From: a virus
Direction: 5' to 3' (one strand)
Length of the DNA: 55,168 nt
Virus record (IMG/VR): IMGVR_UViG_3300043313_001341
Location: 1 to 55,168 of that record
In this document: positions 8,801 through 15,990 of the stretch, piece after piece
Numbering within the stretch: position 1 is the first letter of the stretch
Layout of the letters: every line of letters begins with the position of its first letter
The notes under the pieces: model-generated
What the model saw: only the letters and a program-made list of their open reading frames with translations
Told to the model about the DNA's origin: nothing
The model's database searches: none
Made by a program: the position numbers and the translations under genes

Positions 8801-9739
8801 CTGCAAGTGTGCGTGGACTGGTACGACGCTGCGGGGACCACGCTGGTGAGTGCGGCGACGGGGACGGGCCAGTCGGTCGGTGCGTCGGTGTGGACGTATC
8901 TGGAGCAGCAGTTCACGGCGCCGGCGACAGCCTCGCGGGCGGTGCCGCGGCTGCGGCATGCGGGCACACCGTCGGCGGCGGACGTGTACTGGGCGTGGGC
9001 GGTGCGGATCGCCCGTTCCTCGTCGTCGTGGCTGTACGACGCGTTCGGGCGGACCGCGGCGTCCGCGTGGTCGCTGGCCGACTCGGGGCAGACGTGGCAG
9101 ACCGGCGGCGGCACCGCGGCGGACTACAACGTGACAGGCGGGTACGGGGCACACCGGCTGGCCACGGCGAACGTGTCGCGAAGGACGTTCGTCGACTTCG
9201 CGTACCCGGACTTCGACTACTACGCCGACGTCACTACATCCGCGACAGCCACGGGCGGCAGCCTGTTCGGCGGGCCAACGGCCCGCTACAACGACAGCGA
9301 CAACCTGTACACGGCGCGCGTGGAGTTCACCACGTCCAACACGGTCGTCCTGACAATCCGGAAGCGTGTGGCCGCAGTCGAGACGCAACTCGGCACGTAC
9401 ACGCTGGAGATGGCGTACACCGCAGGCACCTACATTCGCGTCCGGTTCCAGGGCACGGGGACGGCGCTGAAGGCGAAGGCCTGGCGGGCGACGGACAGCG
9501 AGCCGGGCGTGTGGCGCATCGAAGTCACCGACAGCTCCATCACGACTTCCTCGTTCATCGGGGTCCGCTCGATCTCCTCCAGCGCGAACACGAACGTCAA
9601 CCCCGAGGTCCGCTACGACAACGTCGCTGTGATCAACCCCCAGACGTACACGGTCACCCGGTCGCAGAACCGCGTCGTAAAGGCCCAAGTTGCCGGCGCC
9701 TCTGTGGCGCTGGCGTACCCCACTTACACGGCGCTCTAG
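5882..9739 (+). CDS. Large tail-tip protein: fused distal-tail/hub region with lectin-like modules
   Basis: 1285 residues. The order appears to be a distal-tail-like start (residues 1-75, VELLVNSAWTDVTADVRG), a concanavalin-like beta domain (about 80-290), a second one (about 365-600, beginning GIVAYWPMEDEA), a hub/baseplate-like region (about 620-840, including LLDLLREAEAADEG and DDGLVTPLEP), a CBM-like domain (about 895-1045, NPFFDTTITGWTQT), another lectin-like domain (about 1045-1245) and a short tail. It should close the tail tip and carry host carbohydrate binding. Its start overlaps the tape measure stop (TGATG). Domains are assigned by sequence character only. Confidence 0.75.
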   Translation: MTFPETPLPIKVELLVNSAWTDVTADVRGEQQIRITRGRSDWGQQVDATRCSFTLDNNAGNYTPKNPTGAYYGQIGRNTQCRVSVMTGPPYLDMPGNSAADYAETVDTAALDITGDLDLRIDMSIANWIPPTVSGFTGTVELIGKMTDVGSRSWFLGARNGKLYFEWSADGTNVLSASSTIPPVIPGSGRLAVRVWLDVDNGSGGNTVRFYTADTLDSPWSQLGDPVTQTGTTSIFNSTSPVRIGNATGFLQTMPVGRCHSAEIRNGEWGTVVAQPYFSDETIGASSFVDAPGRTWTMHGAAQITNRRTRFIGEISSWPIRWETKHDVVVNVEASGVLRRLSQGASPVRSPMYREFTNPSRTGIVAYWPMEDEASATTFASALSGATTMAIPTTGGVTPAAYSDWVGSAPLPTYSFGVTKAPLPAYTASGFIFTRLFIAVPAGGVSGTDRLFSFTTTGTARTWSLFINTAGNLDLRAYDADGVQVLSTGFLAFAVNGVQRFLGIELTQNGANVDYKIYSFAMGATAVTGTSTSGTLAGYTCGAATEARLGQDGLLNGTALGHLAFASSSTAYASTTGAMIGWNSEITSARLYRLGNEEMTPCYSASISDEQMGVQGQQTLLDLLREAEAADEGILVEHREQFPVFRFRDHVSLYNQAPSLVLDYTGDDGLVTPLEPTDDDQGVRNDITVQRAGGSSTRRTLDTGALSTQSPPSGVGRYTDSVTENLYQDSQTGDHVGWRLHLGTWDETRYPVVRIKLAKAPHLIEDAADLDIGDRMHITNPPAWLPPDTIDLMVQGYAEVLDQFTWDLDFNCTPAGPWDVAWAGNGTTASSFREFQWIDTDGSTLAEALTDSETDIDVGTTTGPLWTPNLRDTPFDWRIGGEVMTVITPHTLATTNPFFDTTITGWTQTNAAAAWSQTYIHPHPRAQGSLQITPNGSSATGGATGTMTAASSITAGATYTLSGWVFSPDGWSDLQVCVDWYDAAGTTLVSAATGTGQSVGASVWTYLEQQFTAPATASRAVPRLRHAGTPSAADVYWAWAVRIARSSSSWLYDAFGRTAASAWSLADSGQTWQTGGGTAADYNVTGGYGAHRLATANVSRRTFVDFAYPDFDYYADVTTSATATGGSLFGGPTARYNDSDNLYTARVEFTTSNTVVLTIRKRVAAVETQLGTYTLEMAYTAGTYIRVRFQGTGTALKAKAWRATDSEPGVWRIEVTDSSITTSSFIGVRSISSSANTNVNPEVRYDNVAVINPQTYTVTRSQNRVVKAQVAGASVALAYPTYTAL

Positions 9740-9748
9740 GAGACTCGC

Positions 9749-10270
9749 GTGTCCCAGCACCCGACGGTCTATACGGGCCAGCGCATCACCGGCACCGTGC
9801 TGACATCGTTCAGCTCGTTCGACTTCTGGAAGAACTCGAACACGGACCGGTCGTCGACGACGACGCTTGCCGACGACCCGGACCTGACGATGACCTTGGA
9901 AGCGAACGCCACGTACCGGGTGATCTTCTACATGCACTACGCCGCCCTCGACGCGGCCCGTTTCAAAACGGCGTGGACGGTGCCGTCCGGGTCCACGGGC
10001 GCCAGGACGGCGGTAGGCCCGGACCAGGGCGTCATCCTGTCCGGCACCTCGTCCGGCGGCACTGGCCGTTTCGGTGTCCACGCCTACGCGACGACCTGCA
10101 CGTACGGCACCCGCGACCACGCCACCAACCTGTGCAGCGCGGTGGAAGAGGCCGTGCTCACCACCTCGACCGCCGGGACCCTCGCCATTCAGTGGGCGCA
10201 GGCCACATCGAACGCAACCGCGACCCGCGTGGGCGCCGGTTCGTCCCTTCACGTCAGACGACTCGCCTAG
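9749..10270 (+). CDS. Minor tail / fibre-like protein
   Basis: 173 residues, beta-rich, Thr/Ser/Ala-heavy, no membrane segment. The ending QWAQATSNATATRVGAGSSLHVRRL resembles C-termini of small actinophage tail proteins with a C1q/TNF-like jelly roll, where trimers bind receptors. GTG 9749 follows an AGGAG site at 9738-9742. Its place directly after the tail tip and before lysis genes supports a tail role; the receptor is unknown. Confidence 0.6.
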   Translation: MSQHPTVYTGQRITGTVLTSFSSFDFWKNSNTDRSSTTTLADDPDLTMTLEANATYRVIFYMHYAALDAARFKTAWTVPSGSTGARTAVGPDQGVILSGTSSGGTGRFGVHAYATTCTYGTRDHATNLCSAVEEAVLTTSTAGTLAIQWAQATSNATATRVGAGSSLHVRRLA

Positions 10271-10279
10271 GAGGCAGCT

Positions 10280-10501
10280 GTGGCGGACATGCCGTACCCG
10301 TACTACAAGGTCCAGGCCGATGGCCGGAACGAGGGCGGTTTCACCCTCAAGTTGCAGATCGAGGAGGGCGCGGGCGGCCCCCTCGAAGGCCGCACGACAG
10401 AGGGCGTCCTCGACTCCCTGAAGGAACTCCTCGTCGGCGGCGACGACACGGTCACCGTGACTGTGACCCGCTACGAAATCACCACCACCAACGACCTGTA
10501 G
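10280..10501 (+). CDS. Small conserved-looking tail-region protein, unknown function
   Basis: 73 residues, acidic, soluble, beginning MADMPYPYYKVQADGRNEGG. The GTG start has an AGGAGG site at 10269-10274. It lies between the fibre-like gene and the endolysin and is probably in the same late transcript. No domain recognised. Confidence 0.6.
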   Translation: MADMPYPYYKVQADGRNEGGFTLKLQIEEGAGGPLEGRTTEGVLDSLKELLVGGDDTVTVTVTRYEITTTNDL

Positions 10502-10529
10502 GACACCCGCACCGTCACGCGAAGGAGGC

Positions 10530-11393
10530 ATGACCATGGCCTGGTACCCCGGGGCTAAGAAGATGGAGCTCCAGCCGGAGAGCGACAGTCAGCCGGCGAT
10601 CCGGCCGACGCAGTTCATCCTGCACAGCATCGTGGCCCCGTGGAGCGTGCAGCGGCTCTTCGAGTACTGGAAGTCTACCAATCTGGAGTCGCATTTCGGG
10701 CTCGGCTACGACGGGAGCCTCGGTCAGTTCATCGGGACCGAGACGCGAGCGGACGCGACGGGCGCGGCGAACCGGCGGGCGGATGGCACGGGCGCGGTGT
10801 CGCTGGAGTCCGCATCCAACTTGCAGGCGTCGGACGAGTGGACGGCGGCGCAGGTCGAGACGCTGATCAGGCTCGGCGTGTGGCTGCACGAGAAGCACGG
10901 CATCCCGTTGCGGATCTGCCGCAGCGCCTCGGATCCGGGCTTCGGCTACCACCGCATGTTCACCGCGTGGAACCCGGACGGCCATTCCTGCCCCGGGGAC
11001 GCCCGCGTGACGCAGTTCAAGGAAGTCGTGTTCCCGGGCATCGTCGCCCGCGCGAACGGAACCACCCCACCCCCCGAGGAGGACCCCATGGCGGGGATCA
11101 CCAAGCAGGACATCTTCGACGCGGTCTGGAAGACCGACGCGCTCGCCGCGCCGGCCGACGCCGGGGACGTGAAGACGAACCCGAACTGGGCAGCGCAGTC
11201 CATCCTGCGCGACATTCAGGCCCGGGTCCGCGCGAACACGGCGGCGGAGGCGGCGCAGACGGCGGCGATCTCGGCGCTGGCGAAGCTGGTCGGTTCCGGG
11301 GTGGACACGGCGGCGGTGGTGGCTGCGGTCCGTGAGGAGATCCGGGACGCGGTCGTGAAGGTGTCGGTCGACGTGACCGGCCCGCAGGGCTGA
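10530..11393 (+). CDS. Endolysin: N-acetylmuramoyl-L-alanine amidase (amidase_2/PGRP type)
   Basis: 287 residues. The catalytic domain spans about residues 10-175. Zinc ligands are likely H32 in ILHSIV, a second His in GYHRM or GHSCPG (H141 or H152), and C154 in HSCPG. This family cleaves the amide bond between muramic acid and the stem peptide. After a Pro-rich linker (about 178-186) a helical C-terminal region begins MAGITKQDIFDAVWKTD, typical of Streptomyces phage lysins and possibly for oligomerisation or wall binding. No signal peptide, so release should depend on the holin downstream. AAGGAGG at 10522-10528 precedes the start closely. Confidence 0.88.
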   Translation: MTMAWYPGAKKMELQPESDSQPAIRPTQFILHSIVAPWSVQRLFEYWKSTNLESHFGLGYDGSLGQFIGTETRADATGAANRRADGTGAVSLESASNLQASDEWTAAQVETLIRLGVWLHEKHGIPLRICRSASDPGFGYHRMFTAWNPDGHSCPGDARVTQFKEVVFPGIVARANGTTPPPEEDPMAGITKQDIFDAVWKTDALAAPADAGDVKTNPNWAAQSILRDIQARVRANTAAEAAQTAAISALAKLVGSGVDTAAVVAAVREEIRDAVVKVSVDVTGPQG

Positions 11394-11404
11394 GGAGGCT
11401 TGCC

Positions 11405-11635
11405 ATGACCGCCCCTCGGATCTTCGCTCTCCAACGAGACACCGACATCACCGGCGTCTCCGGGACGGGGATTGTCGCTGACGGCGTCGAGTGGCCCGAC
11501 GGCACCGTGTCGATCCGCTGGCGCGGCGACCGCCCGTCCACCGTGTTCTGGGAGTCCCTGGAACACGCCGAGTTCGTCCACGGCCACCAGGGAGCAACAC
11601 GCTTCGTGTGGGCCGACACCCCGAAGGAGAACTGA
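11405..11635 (+). CDS. Small protein of the lysis cassette, unknown function
   Basis: 76 residues, soluble, with a central TVSIRWRGDRPSTVFWESLEHAEFVHGH that looks like a small beta barrel. It lies between endolysin and holin with short gaps and a GAGGAGG site at 11391-11397. No catalytic motif seen. Small proteins of this kind occur beside lysis genes in Streptomyces phages, but the role is not known to me. Confidence 0.6.
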   Translation: MTAPRIFALQRDTDITGVSGTGIVADGVEWPDGTVSIRWRGDRPSTVFWESLEHAEFVHGHQGATRFVWADTPKEN

Positions 11636-11637
11636 CC

Positions 11638-11955
11638 ATGAACCCCACCGATGCTGAGCTGTGGGCCGCGGGCCTCGGCTTCGTCCTCCCACCCGTCATC
11701 GCCATCGTCAACCAGCCGAGATGGTCTGGCGCGGTGAAGGCACTGTTCATGCTGGCCGTCGCTGCGGTCGTGGGCCTGGGCACCGCCTACTTCAACGGCG
11801 ACTTCGACGGCAAGCCGATCGTGACGTGCATGCTCGTCGCCGCTGTAGTCATCGGCACCGCCTACCACACCGTGTGGCGGCCGTCCGGGATCGCCCCTGG
11901 AATCGAGCGGGCCACCTCGACGGGCGGCACGCCGGCGCCCGTCCGGGAGGCCTGA
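11638..11955 (+). CDS. Putative holin
   Basis: 105 residues with three hydrophobic segments: about 8-24 (ELWAAGLGFVLPPVIAI), 35-52 (ALFMLAVAAVVGLGTAY) and 61-78 (TCMLVAAVVIGTAYHTV), then a polar tail. Size, membrane content and position two genes after the amidase fit a holin that permeabilises the membrane to release it. ATG 11638 is preferred because the upstream extension of the open frame lies inside the previous gene, and AAGGAG at 11623-11628 precedes it. Assigned by context, not by a specific motif. Confidence 0.7.
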   Translation: MNPTDAELWAAGLGFVLPPVIAIVNQPRWSGAVKALFMLAVAAVVGLGTAYFNGDFDGKPIVTCMLVAAVVIGTAYHTVWRPSGIAPGIERATSTGGTPAPVREA

Positions 11956-11989
11956 CCCTGCCTCATGAGTGCGTCGGGAAGGTGGTGGC

Positions 11990-12256
11990 GTGGACGCGGC
12001 CATGGTGACGGCGATCGCAGCGGTGATCGGCGGTCCCGTGGCCGCGGCGGGCGTCATGTACGGAAGCCGCGGCGCGACCAGGGCGGCCCGGGAGGCGAAC
12101 GCGGTGACCGGATTCGACAGTCTGACCAAGGCTCTGGTCGCGGAGCGGGACAAGGCGGAGGCGGACCAGGCGAAGGCGGAGCAGCGCGCCGACGTGCTGG
12201 AGCTGGAGGTCGCGCGGCTGCGGCTGCTGGTGCAGCAGCTCGGCGGCACTCCATGA
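11990..12256 (+). CDS. Membrane-anchored coiled-coil protein of the lysis cassette
   Basis: About 88 residues from GTG 11990. One membrane segment near the N-terminus ([21 protein letters not shown]) is followed by a charged heptad-like coiled coil ([29 protein letters not shown]). This architecture recalls XhlA-type or second-holin lysis accessory proteins. The start is chosen from GGAAGG at 11977-11982; ATG 12002 is an alternative. It overlaps the next gene by ATGA, so the two are probably translated together. Confidence 0.6.
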   Translation: MDAAMVTAIAAVIGGPVAAAGVMYGSRGATRAAREANAVTGFDSLTKALVAERDKAEADQAKAEQRADVLELEVARLRLLVQQLGGTP

Positions 12257-12951
12257 ACCGGACCGAGCTGGTGCTGTACCGCAACCGGCGCCTGTTGCTC
12301 CTCGTCGCGGTCCTGCTGACGTTGGGTGGTGGTGTCGCGCTGTCGCTGCTCCTCATCGGCCGGGAGGCCGACGCCCGCCAGGACCTGGCCCGCGAGGCGG
12401 ACTTGCGCGGCACGGCCGTATCCACCCTTGCGGGTGACGTGCGAGCCCTGCGCCAGCAGGTGAAAGCCGGAGGCGAAACCCCGGTGGCGCCAGACCCGAC
12501 GACGGCGGTCGAGGACCTGCCCGCGCGGGCGGAGGTCCCAGTGCCGATCCCGGGCCCGGCCGGACCAGCCGGCAGCCCGGGACCGTCGGGGGAGCCAGGG
12601 GCGAACGGGGCGGCCGGCACCCGCGGTGCGAGCGGGGAGCCCGGAGCGCCCGGGGCGGTCGGCCCGACGGGCCCTGTCGGACCGCAGGGCGAGCCGGGTC
12701 CCGTCGGTCCCGCTGGCCCGGCCGGTCCTGTCGGCCCGGCTGGGCAGGATGGCCGGGATGGTGTCGACGGGCGCGACGGCACGGACGGGGCGGATGGGCA
12801 GTCCTGCCCGGACGGCTACAGCTGGCAGACGCCGTCCTACGACCAGTACGCGAAGGTGTGCCGCGAGGATGGGGCGCCGGATCCTGGGGATGGAGGAACG
12901 GTTCCTCAGGCGGCGGGTGGTCTGGATCCGCGGCGGACGCAGTACGTGTAG
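12253..12951 (+). CDS. Membrane-anchored collagen-like protein
   Basis: 232 residues. An N-terminal Arg-rich stretch is followed by one strong membrane helix (about 14-36, [20 protein letters not shown]), a short coiled coil (about 37-75), a Pro-rich linker and about 30 Gly-X-Y collagen triplets (residues ~97-178), then a C-terminal head with two Cys ([11 protein letters not shown] ... KVCREDG) that could form a disulfide. Expected topology is N-in with the collagen stalk outside. It is translationally coupled to the preceding membrane protein at the end of the lysis cassette. A virion role or an envelope/lysis role are both possible. Confidence 0.75.
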   Translation: MNRTELVLYRNRRLLLLVAVLLTLGGGVALSLLLIGREADARQDLAREADLRGTAVSTLAGDVRALRQQVKAGGETPVAPDPTTAVEDLPARAEVPVPIPGPAGPAGSPGPSGEPGANGAAGTRGASGEPGAPGAVGPTGPVGPQGEPGPVGPAGPAGPVGPAGQDGRDGVDGRDGTDGADGQSCPDGYSWQTPSYDQYAKVCREDGAPDPGDGGTVPQAAGGLDPRRTQYV

Positions 12952-12958
12952 GCGGTGA

Positions 12959-12984
12959 GCCCCGTCGTCTTCGGGCGGCGGGGC
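12959..12984. terminator. Hairpin terminator ending the late operon
   Basis: An 11-bp stem with two G-T wobbles closes a TTCG tetraloop directly after the collagen-like gene. It has no U-tract, as is common in actinobacteria. It separates the late operon from the convergent small gene at 13001. Confidence 0.75.
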
Positions 12985-13000
12985 CTCGTCGTGCCCAGGG

Positions 13001-13180
13001 TCAGGCGGCTTTGACGATCCGTGCGGCGACGGCGGCCGCGTACTCGGACAGCAGCCGCCCATACTCGTCGCGCTGGCCGGGTGTGAGGACCCCGCCGGCG
13101 CGCTGCCACAAAGCACGGATGTCGGTGTTGATGTCGGCCACCGAGCGCACTGAACCAGGGAGGTGGGGGTCGGGGGACAT
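13001..13180 (-). CDS. Small protein, unknown function
   Basis: 59 residues from ATG 13180 (an in-frame ATG at 13213 is an alternative). The body, VADINTDIRALWQRAGGVLTPGQRDEYGRLLSEYAAAVAARI, is predicted as two amphipathic helices. It is convergent to the lysis operon and lies between two hairpins. No known domain. Confidence 0.5.
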   Translation of the reverse strand: MSPDPHLPGSVRSVADINTDIRALWQRAGGVLTPGQRDEYGRLLSEYAAAVAARIVKAA

Positions 13181-13254
13181 GCCCCCAGGATATCGAGCGG
13201 CAGCCCGAATCACTCATGCCGGGCCCGCCAATTTCCCGGCCCCCTCACACAGGA

Positions 13255-13288
13255 AAGGCCCCCACGGACCGTAATCCGTAAGGGCCTT
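13255..13288. terminator. Two-part hairpin, terminator-like
   Basis: Outer arms AAGGCCC and GGGCCTT enclose inner arms ACGGA and TCCGT around CCGTAA. It lies upstream of the 13353 gene and upstream of the start of the small (-) gene, so a leader/attenuator role for 13353 is also possible. Confidence 0.5.
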
Positions 13289-13352
13289 ACCCACGCACAC
13301 CACCGGCCGACCGGCGTACCGTTCCAAGTGGACGCAAGGAACGGAGACCAGT

Positions 13353-14582
13353 ATGACCCACGGTTCTGACATCCACCCCCCAGCCGAGAGCAACGGGCAA
13401 CGCCTCGCCCGGCTCCGCAAGCGCCACCGCTGGACACAACAGCGCCTCGCCACCGAAGCGGGATATTCCCTCGAAGCCGTCAAGAAAATCGAGCAAGGGC
13501 GCCGCAGTCTCGACCGGCCGGCCGTGATCCTCGCGTTCGCGCATGCCCTTGACTGCCACCCCACCGAAATCACCGGAGCCCCCTACGTGCCCGTCCATAC
13601 CGACCGCGACGGGCAACAAGCTGTCGCCTCGGTGGCCGCGGTCCGCCGCGCTCTCATGCGCCATGGACGCCCGGCCCGCCCCACCGAAGCTGAAGCCGCC
13701 GACGTCAACCTGCCAGACCTGCGGGCGCGGGTCGACGAAGCGAACCAGCACCGGCAGGCCGCAGCCCTCACCAAGTCCGGCGCCACACTGCCCGCACTGC
13801 TGCGGGACCTCCAGGTCGCTGCGGAACTCACCGAAGACGACGACCGCCGCCAGGTGTTCGGGCTGCTGGCCTCCGGATACGAGTGCGCCATGCAGTACCT
13901 GTACAAGCTCGGCCACACCTCGGACGCGACCCTCGCCACCGAACGTGTCCTGTGGGCGTCGCAGGAGACGGGCGACCCGCTGCGCATCTTGGCGGCCCGC
14001 TGGTACGACGCCGGAGAGTTCCTCACCATCGGCGAGCATGGCGAGGCCGGTGCCATCATCGACGACGCCCTCACTGACCTCGGCGCGATCCGTACTCCGG
14101 GCCCGGAGGCTGTGTCGCTCAGGGGCTCCTTCCACTTGAAGGCGTCACTGAACCTGGCCAGGTCCACCGACACGAAGGGTGCGATCCGCCATCTCAAGCA
14201 CGCGCAGCAGGCGGCGGAGGACCTCGGGGAGGACCGCAACGACTGGCAGATGCAGTTCGGCCCGACCAACGCCGCCTTGTGGTCAGTGAGTCTCCCCGTC
14301 GAGATGGGCCGGGGCCGGGACGCTGTCGCCCGGGCGGAGAAGGTGGAGCTCCCTGCCGACTACTCCCGCGAGCGCCGCTCGCACTTCCACATCGACCGCG
14401 GCCGCGCCTACTTCTACAACGGGCAGCGCGAGGAGGCCGTGCGCGCTTTCGTCGCTGCGGAGAGGCTGGCACCGCAGGCAACGCGCGCGCACGCAGCGGT
14501 CCGAGAGACGGTCGGTACTATGATCCGCACTCAGAAACGCGGTGAGCTGGTCGAGTTGGGCATCCGGCTCGGCGTTGTCTGA
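13353..14582 (+). CDS. XRE-family transcriptional regulator with C-terminal TPR-like helices
   Basis: 409 residues. An N-terminal XRE helix-turn-helix covers about 14-68 (GQRLARLRKRHRWTQQRLAT, then YSLEAVKKIEQGRRSLDRP). The rest is alpha-helical with TPR-like character (for example ALTDLGAIRTPG, KASLNLARSTDTKGAIRHLK). This is the layout of XRE-TPR regulators abundant in Streptomyces and, more distantly, of peptide-sensing RRNPP regulators. It stands alone after a hairpin and is followed by a near-perfect palindrome at 14591. It probably controls the following genes; no ligand can be named. Confidence 0.75.
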   Translation: MTHGSDIHPPAESNGQRLARLRKRHRWTQQRLATEAGYSLEAVKKIEQGRRSLDRPAVILAFAHALDCHPTEITGAPYVPVHTDRDGQQAVASVAAVRRALMRHGRPARPTEAEAADVNLPDLRARVDEANQHRQAAALTKSGATLPALLRDLQVAAELTEDDDRRQVFGLLASGYECAMQYLYKLGHTSDATLATERVLWASQETGDPLRILAARWYDAGEFLTIGEHGEAGAIIDDALTDLGAIRTPGPEAVSLRGSFHLKASLNLARSTDTKGAIRHLKHAQQAAEDLGEDRNDWQMQFGPTNAALWSVSLPVEMGRGRDAVARAEKVELPADYSRERRSHFHIDRGRAYFYNGQREEAVRAFVAAERLAPQATRAHAAVRETVGTMIRTQKRGELVELGIRLGVV

Positions 14583-14590
14583 TCTACAGG

Positions 14591-14613
14591 AAGGGGTACA
14601 GCCTGTACCCCTT
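14591..14613. promoter_or_regulatory. Near-perfect 23-bp palindrome (operator or terminator)
   Basis: Arms AAGGGGTACAG and CTGTACCCCTT flank a single central C, 8 bases after the XRE-TPR stop codon. With almost no loop it is a better operator than a hairpin, although it could also end transcription. The half-site AGGGGTACA recurs at 17330-17338 near the integrase. Confidence 0.5.
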
Positions 14614-14624
14614 TAGTGACCCTC

Positions 14625-14665
14625 TGGCCCCTAGCGTCGGTTGAGCAGCACAAACCGACAGGCCA
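14625..14665. other. Imperfect inverted repeat in the leader of the 14678 gene
   Basis: Inner arms GTCGGTT (14636-14642) and AACCGAC (14653-14659) lie inside outer arms TGGCC (14625-14629) and GGCCA (14661-14665). It could be an RNA hairpin or an extended operator just upstream of the ribosome site. Confidence 0.4.
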
Positions 14666-14677
14666 GGGGGTCATCGC

Positions 14678-15025
14678 ATGCCAGGCAGCAGCGTCCAGGG
14701 GACAAACAACGAGGTCTTGGCCCCGCTCTCCCTGCTGCCCCTCCCTGCCCTTGACGGGCTGTCACAGGAGCAGGTGCGCGGCGCGGAATGCGTCTGGTGC
14801 ACGGTGGGCCTCGCCACGGCCACGGCTGTCGATCTGGGTGAGCGCCGCCACAAACGCCTGGACGGCCATTACTCGACGTTCCCTCGCTGCTGTCGCCGCT
14901 GCGCTGGTGAGGCTGCCGTGCGGGCTCTCCGGGACCACGCCGGACAGTGCGAGCAGTGCACCGACGACGCCTCCCTGTGCGACACCCGCGCAACGTTGGA
15001 GCAGCTCGCACGGGAGACGCGATGA
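14678..15025 (+). CDS. Small Cys-rich protein, unknown function
   Basis: 115 residues with paired cysteines (CVWC, CCRRC, CEQC) suggesting a zinc-binding fold. ATG 14678 follows a G-run at 14666-14670. It is the first of three overlapping small Cys-containing genes (4-base overlap with the next) and so probably part of one operon under the XRE-TPR regulator. Confidence 0.6.
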   Translation: MPGSSVQGTNNEVLAPLSLLPLPALDGLSQEQVRGAECVWCTVGLATATAVDLGERRHKRLDGHYSTFPRCCRRCAGEAAVRALRDHAGQCEQCTDDASLCDTRATLEQLARETR

Positions 15026-15204
15026 GCATCGAGACACTGACCCCGGCGCAGCAGGCGCTCGGCGTACTCGCCGATCACTGCATTCTCTGCCCCGGCTGCA
15101 AGGTCGACCTCGACCGGCTGGACGAGCCGCCCAAGTGCCCGGAGGCGGAAGCGCTGTACCGGGCGTGGTTCATCCTCTGGCGCAAGGAAGTGAAGCCGTC
15201 GTGA
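15022..15204 (+). CDS. Small protein with a CxxC pair, unknown function
   Basis: 60 residues, starting at an ATGA overlap with the preceding gene. CILCPGCK suggests metal binding; the rest is helical (AEALYRAWFILWRKEVKP). No family recognised. The next gene begins inside its stop codon. Confidence 0.6.
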   Translation: MSIETLTPAQQALGVLADHCILCPGCKVDLDRLDEPPKCPEAEALYRAWFILWRKEVKPS

Positions 15205-15356
15205 TCTGCGCACGCTGCGATCTCCGCATCGACCCTGCCGAGCCGTACATCCGGCACGACCACGACGCTCCGACGACTGCTGGCATCACGGTGTTCATTC
15301 ACCGCTACCCATGCAAGCCGGCGCCTCACCAGAGCGCGCCCGCGCGCCGACACTGA
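15201..15356 (+). CDS. Very small zinc-ribbon-like protein
   Basis: 51 residues from GTG 15201, overlapping the previous stop (GTGA). It has CARCDLRI at the start, His residues in the middle and one C-terminal Cys (RYPCKP), an arrangement that could bind one zinc. It is the last gene before a strong terminator. Function unknown. Confidence 0.55.
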   Translation: MICARCDLRIDPAEPYIRHDHDAPTTAGITVFIHRYPCKPAPHQSAPARRH

Positions 15357-15357
15357 C

Positions 15358-15400
15358 CCCCGCCGCCCCTGCACCCCCGTGAGCTCGCGGGGGCGGCGGG
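15358..15400. terminator. Hairpin terminator
   Basis: Perfect 11-bp arms CCCGCCGCCCC and GGGGCGGCGGG around a 21-base loop that can itself fold. It ends the 14678-15356 operon. Confidence 0.7.
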
Positions 15401-15448
15401 TTTCAACGCCTCAACTCTGGGGCGTTCGTCCACAACAGGAGGCATCAC

Positions 15449-15913
15449 GTGACCATCGCGTTGGAACGTCCCGTGGGCACCACCGACCCGACCACCCTCA
15501 TCGACCCGGAGGTGACGAACCGGCTCGTCCGGCGCGTCACCACCGACCACCCGGAGATCAACACCGAGACCGCTCGCCGCATCGTCGGCCAGGCCGCCGC
15601 GTTCATCGCCACCTCCGGCCAGCAGCCCGGCCACTCCCTCGTACCGAGCGAACTGGTCGACTACGGCTGGCACGCGTTCATCCTGCACACCGTCGACTAC
15701 ACGGACTTCTGCCAGAAGACCGTAGGCCGGTTCGTCCACCACGTCCCCACCGACGAGAACGAGCAGACGCCCGGCGGGGCAGCGGCCGCACGTGAGCGGA
15801 CCGTGGCCGCGATCCAGACGGCCGGGTACACGGTCGACTCCGAACTCTGGGAGTCGACCGCCGACTGCAACCAGTGCCACCAGGGATGCCACGACAGTCC
15901 CAAGAGCGGCTGA
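15449..15913 (+). CDS. Glycine-rich-domain-type (GRDP-like) protein
   Basis: 154 residues. The central region resembles the conserved part of glycine-rich domain-containing proteins: VDYGWHAFILHTVDYTDFC followed by GRFVHHVP. The C-terminus has CNQCHQGCHD, a likely metal site. Homologs are frequent in Streptomyces genomes and mobile elements, but I know of no established reaction. The start is at 15449 (GTG) after AGGAGG at 15438-15443. Terminators on the upstream side and the methyltransferase 77 bases downstream suggest a two-gene cassette. Confidence 0.65.
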   Translation: MTIALERPVGTTDPTTLIDPEVTNRLVRRVTTDHPEINTETARRIVGQAAAFIATSGQQPGHSLVPSELVDYGWHAFILHTVDYTDFCQKTVGRFVHHVPTDENEQTPGGAAAARERTVAAIQTAGYTVDSELWESTADCNQCHQGCHDSPKSG

Positions 15914-15990
15914 CAACCAGCCCCTGATGTAAGACACTCCAGCCGTCCGGTGTCACAGCCGGGCGGCTGGCCCTACGAGCGGAGCAGGCA

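Noticed and set aside
13287-13294. TTACCCAC shared with the 16980 operator
   Set aside because: Only one half-site, no dyad around it; too short to claim a second binding site.
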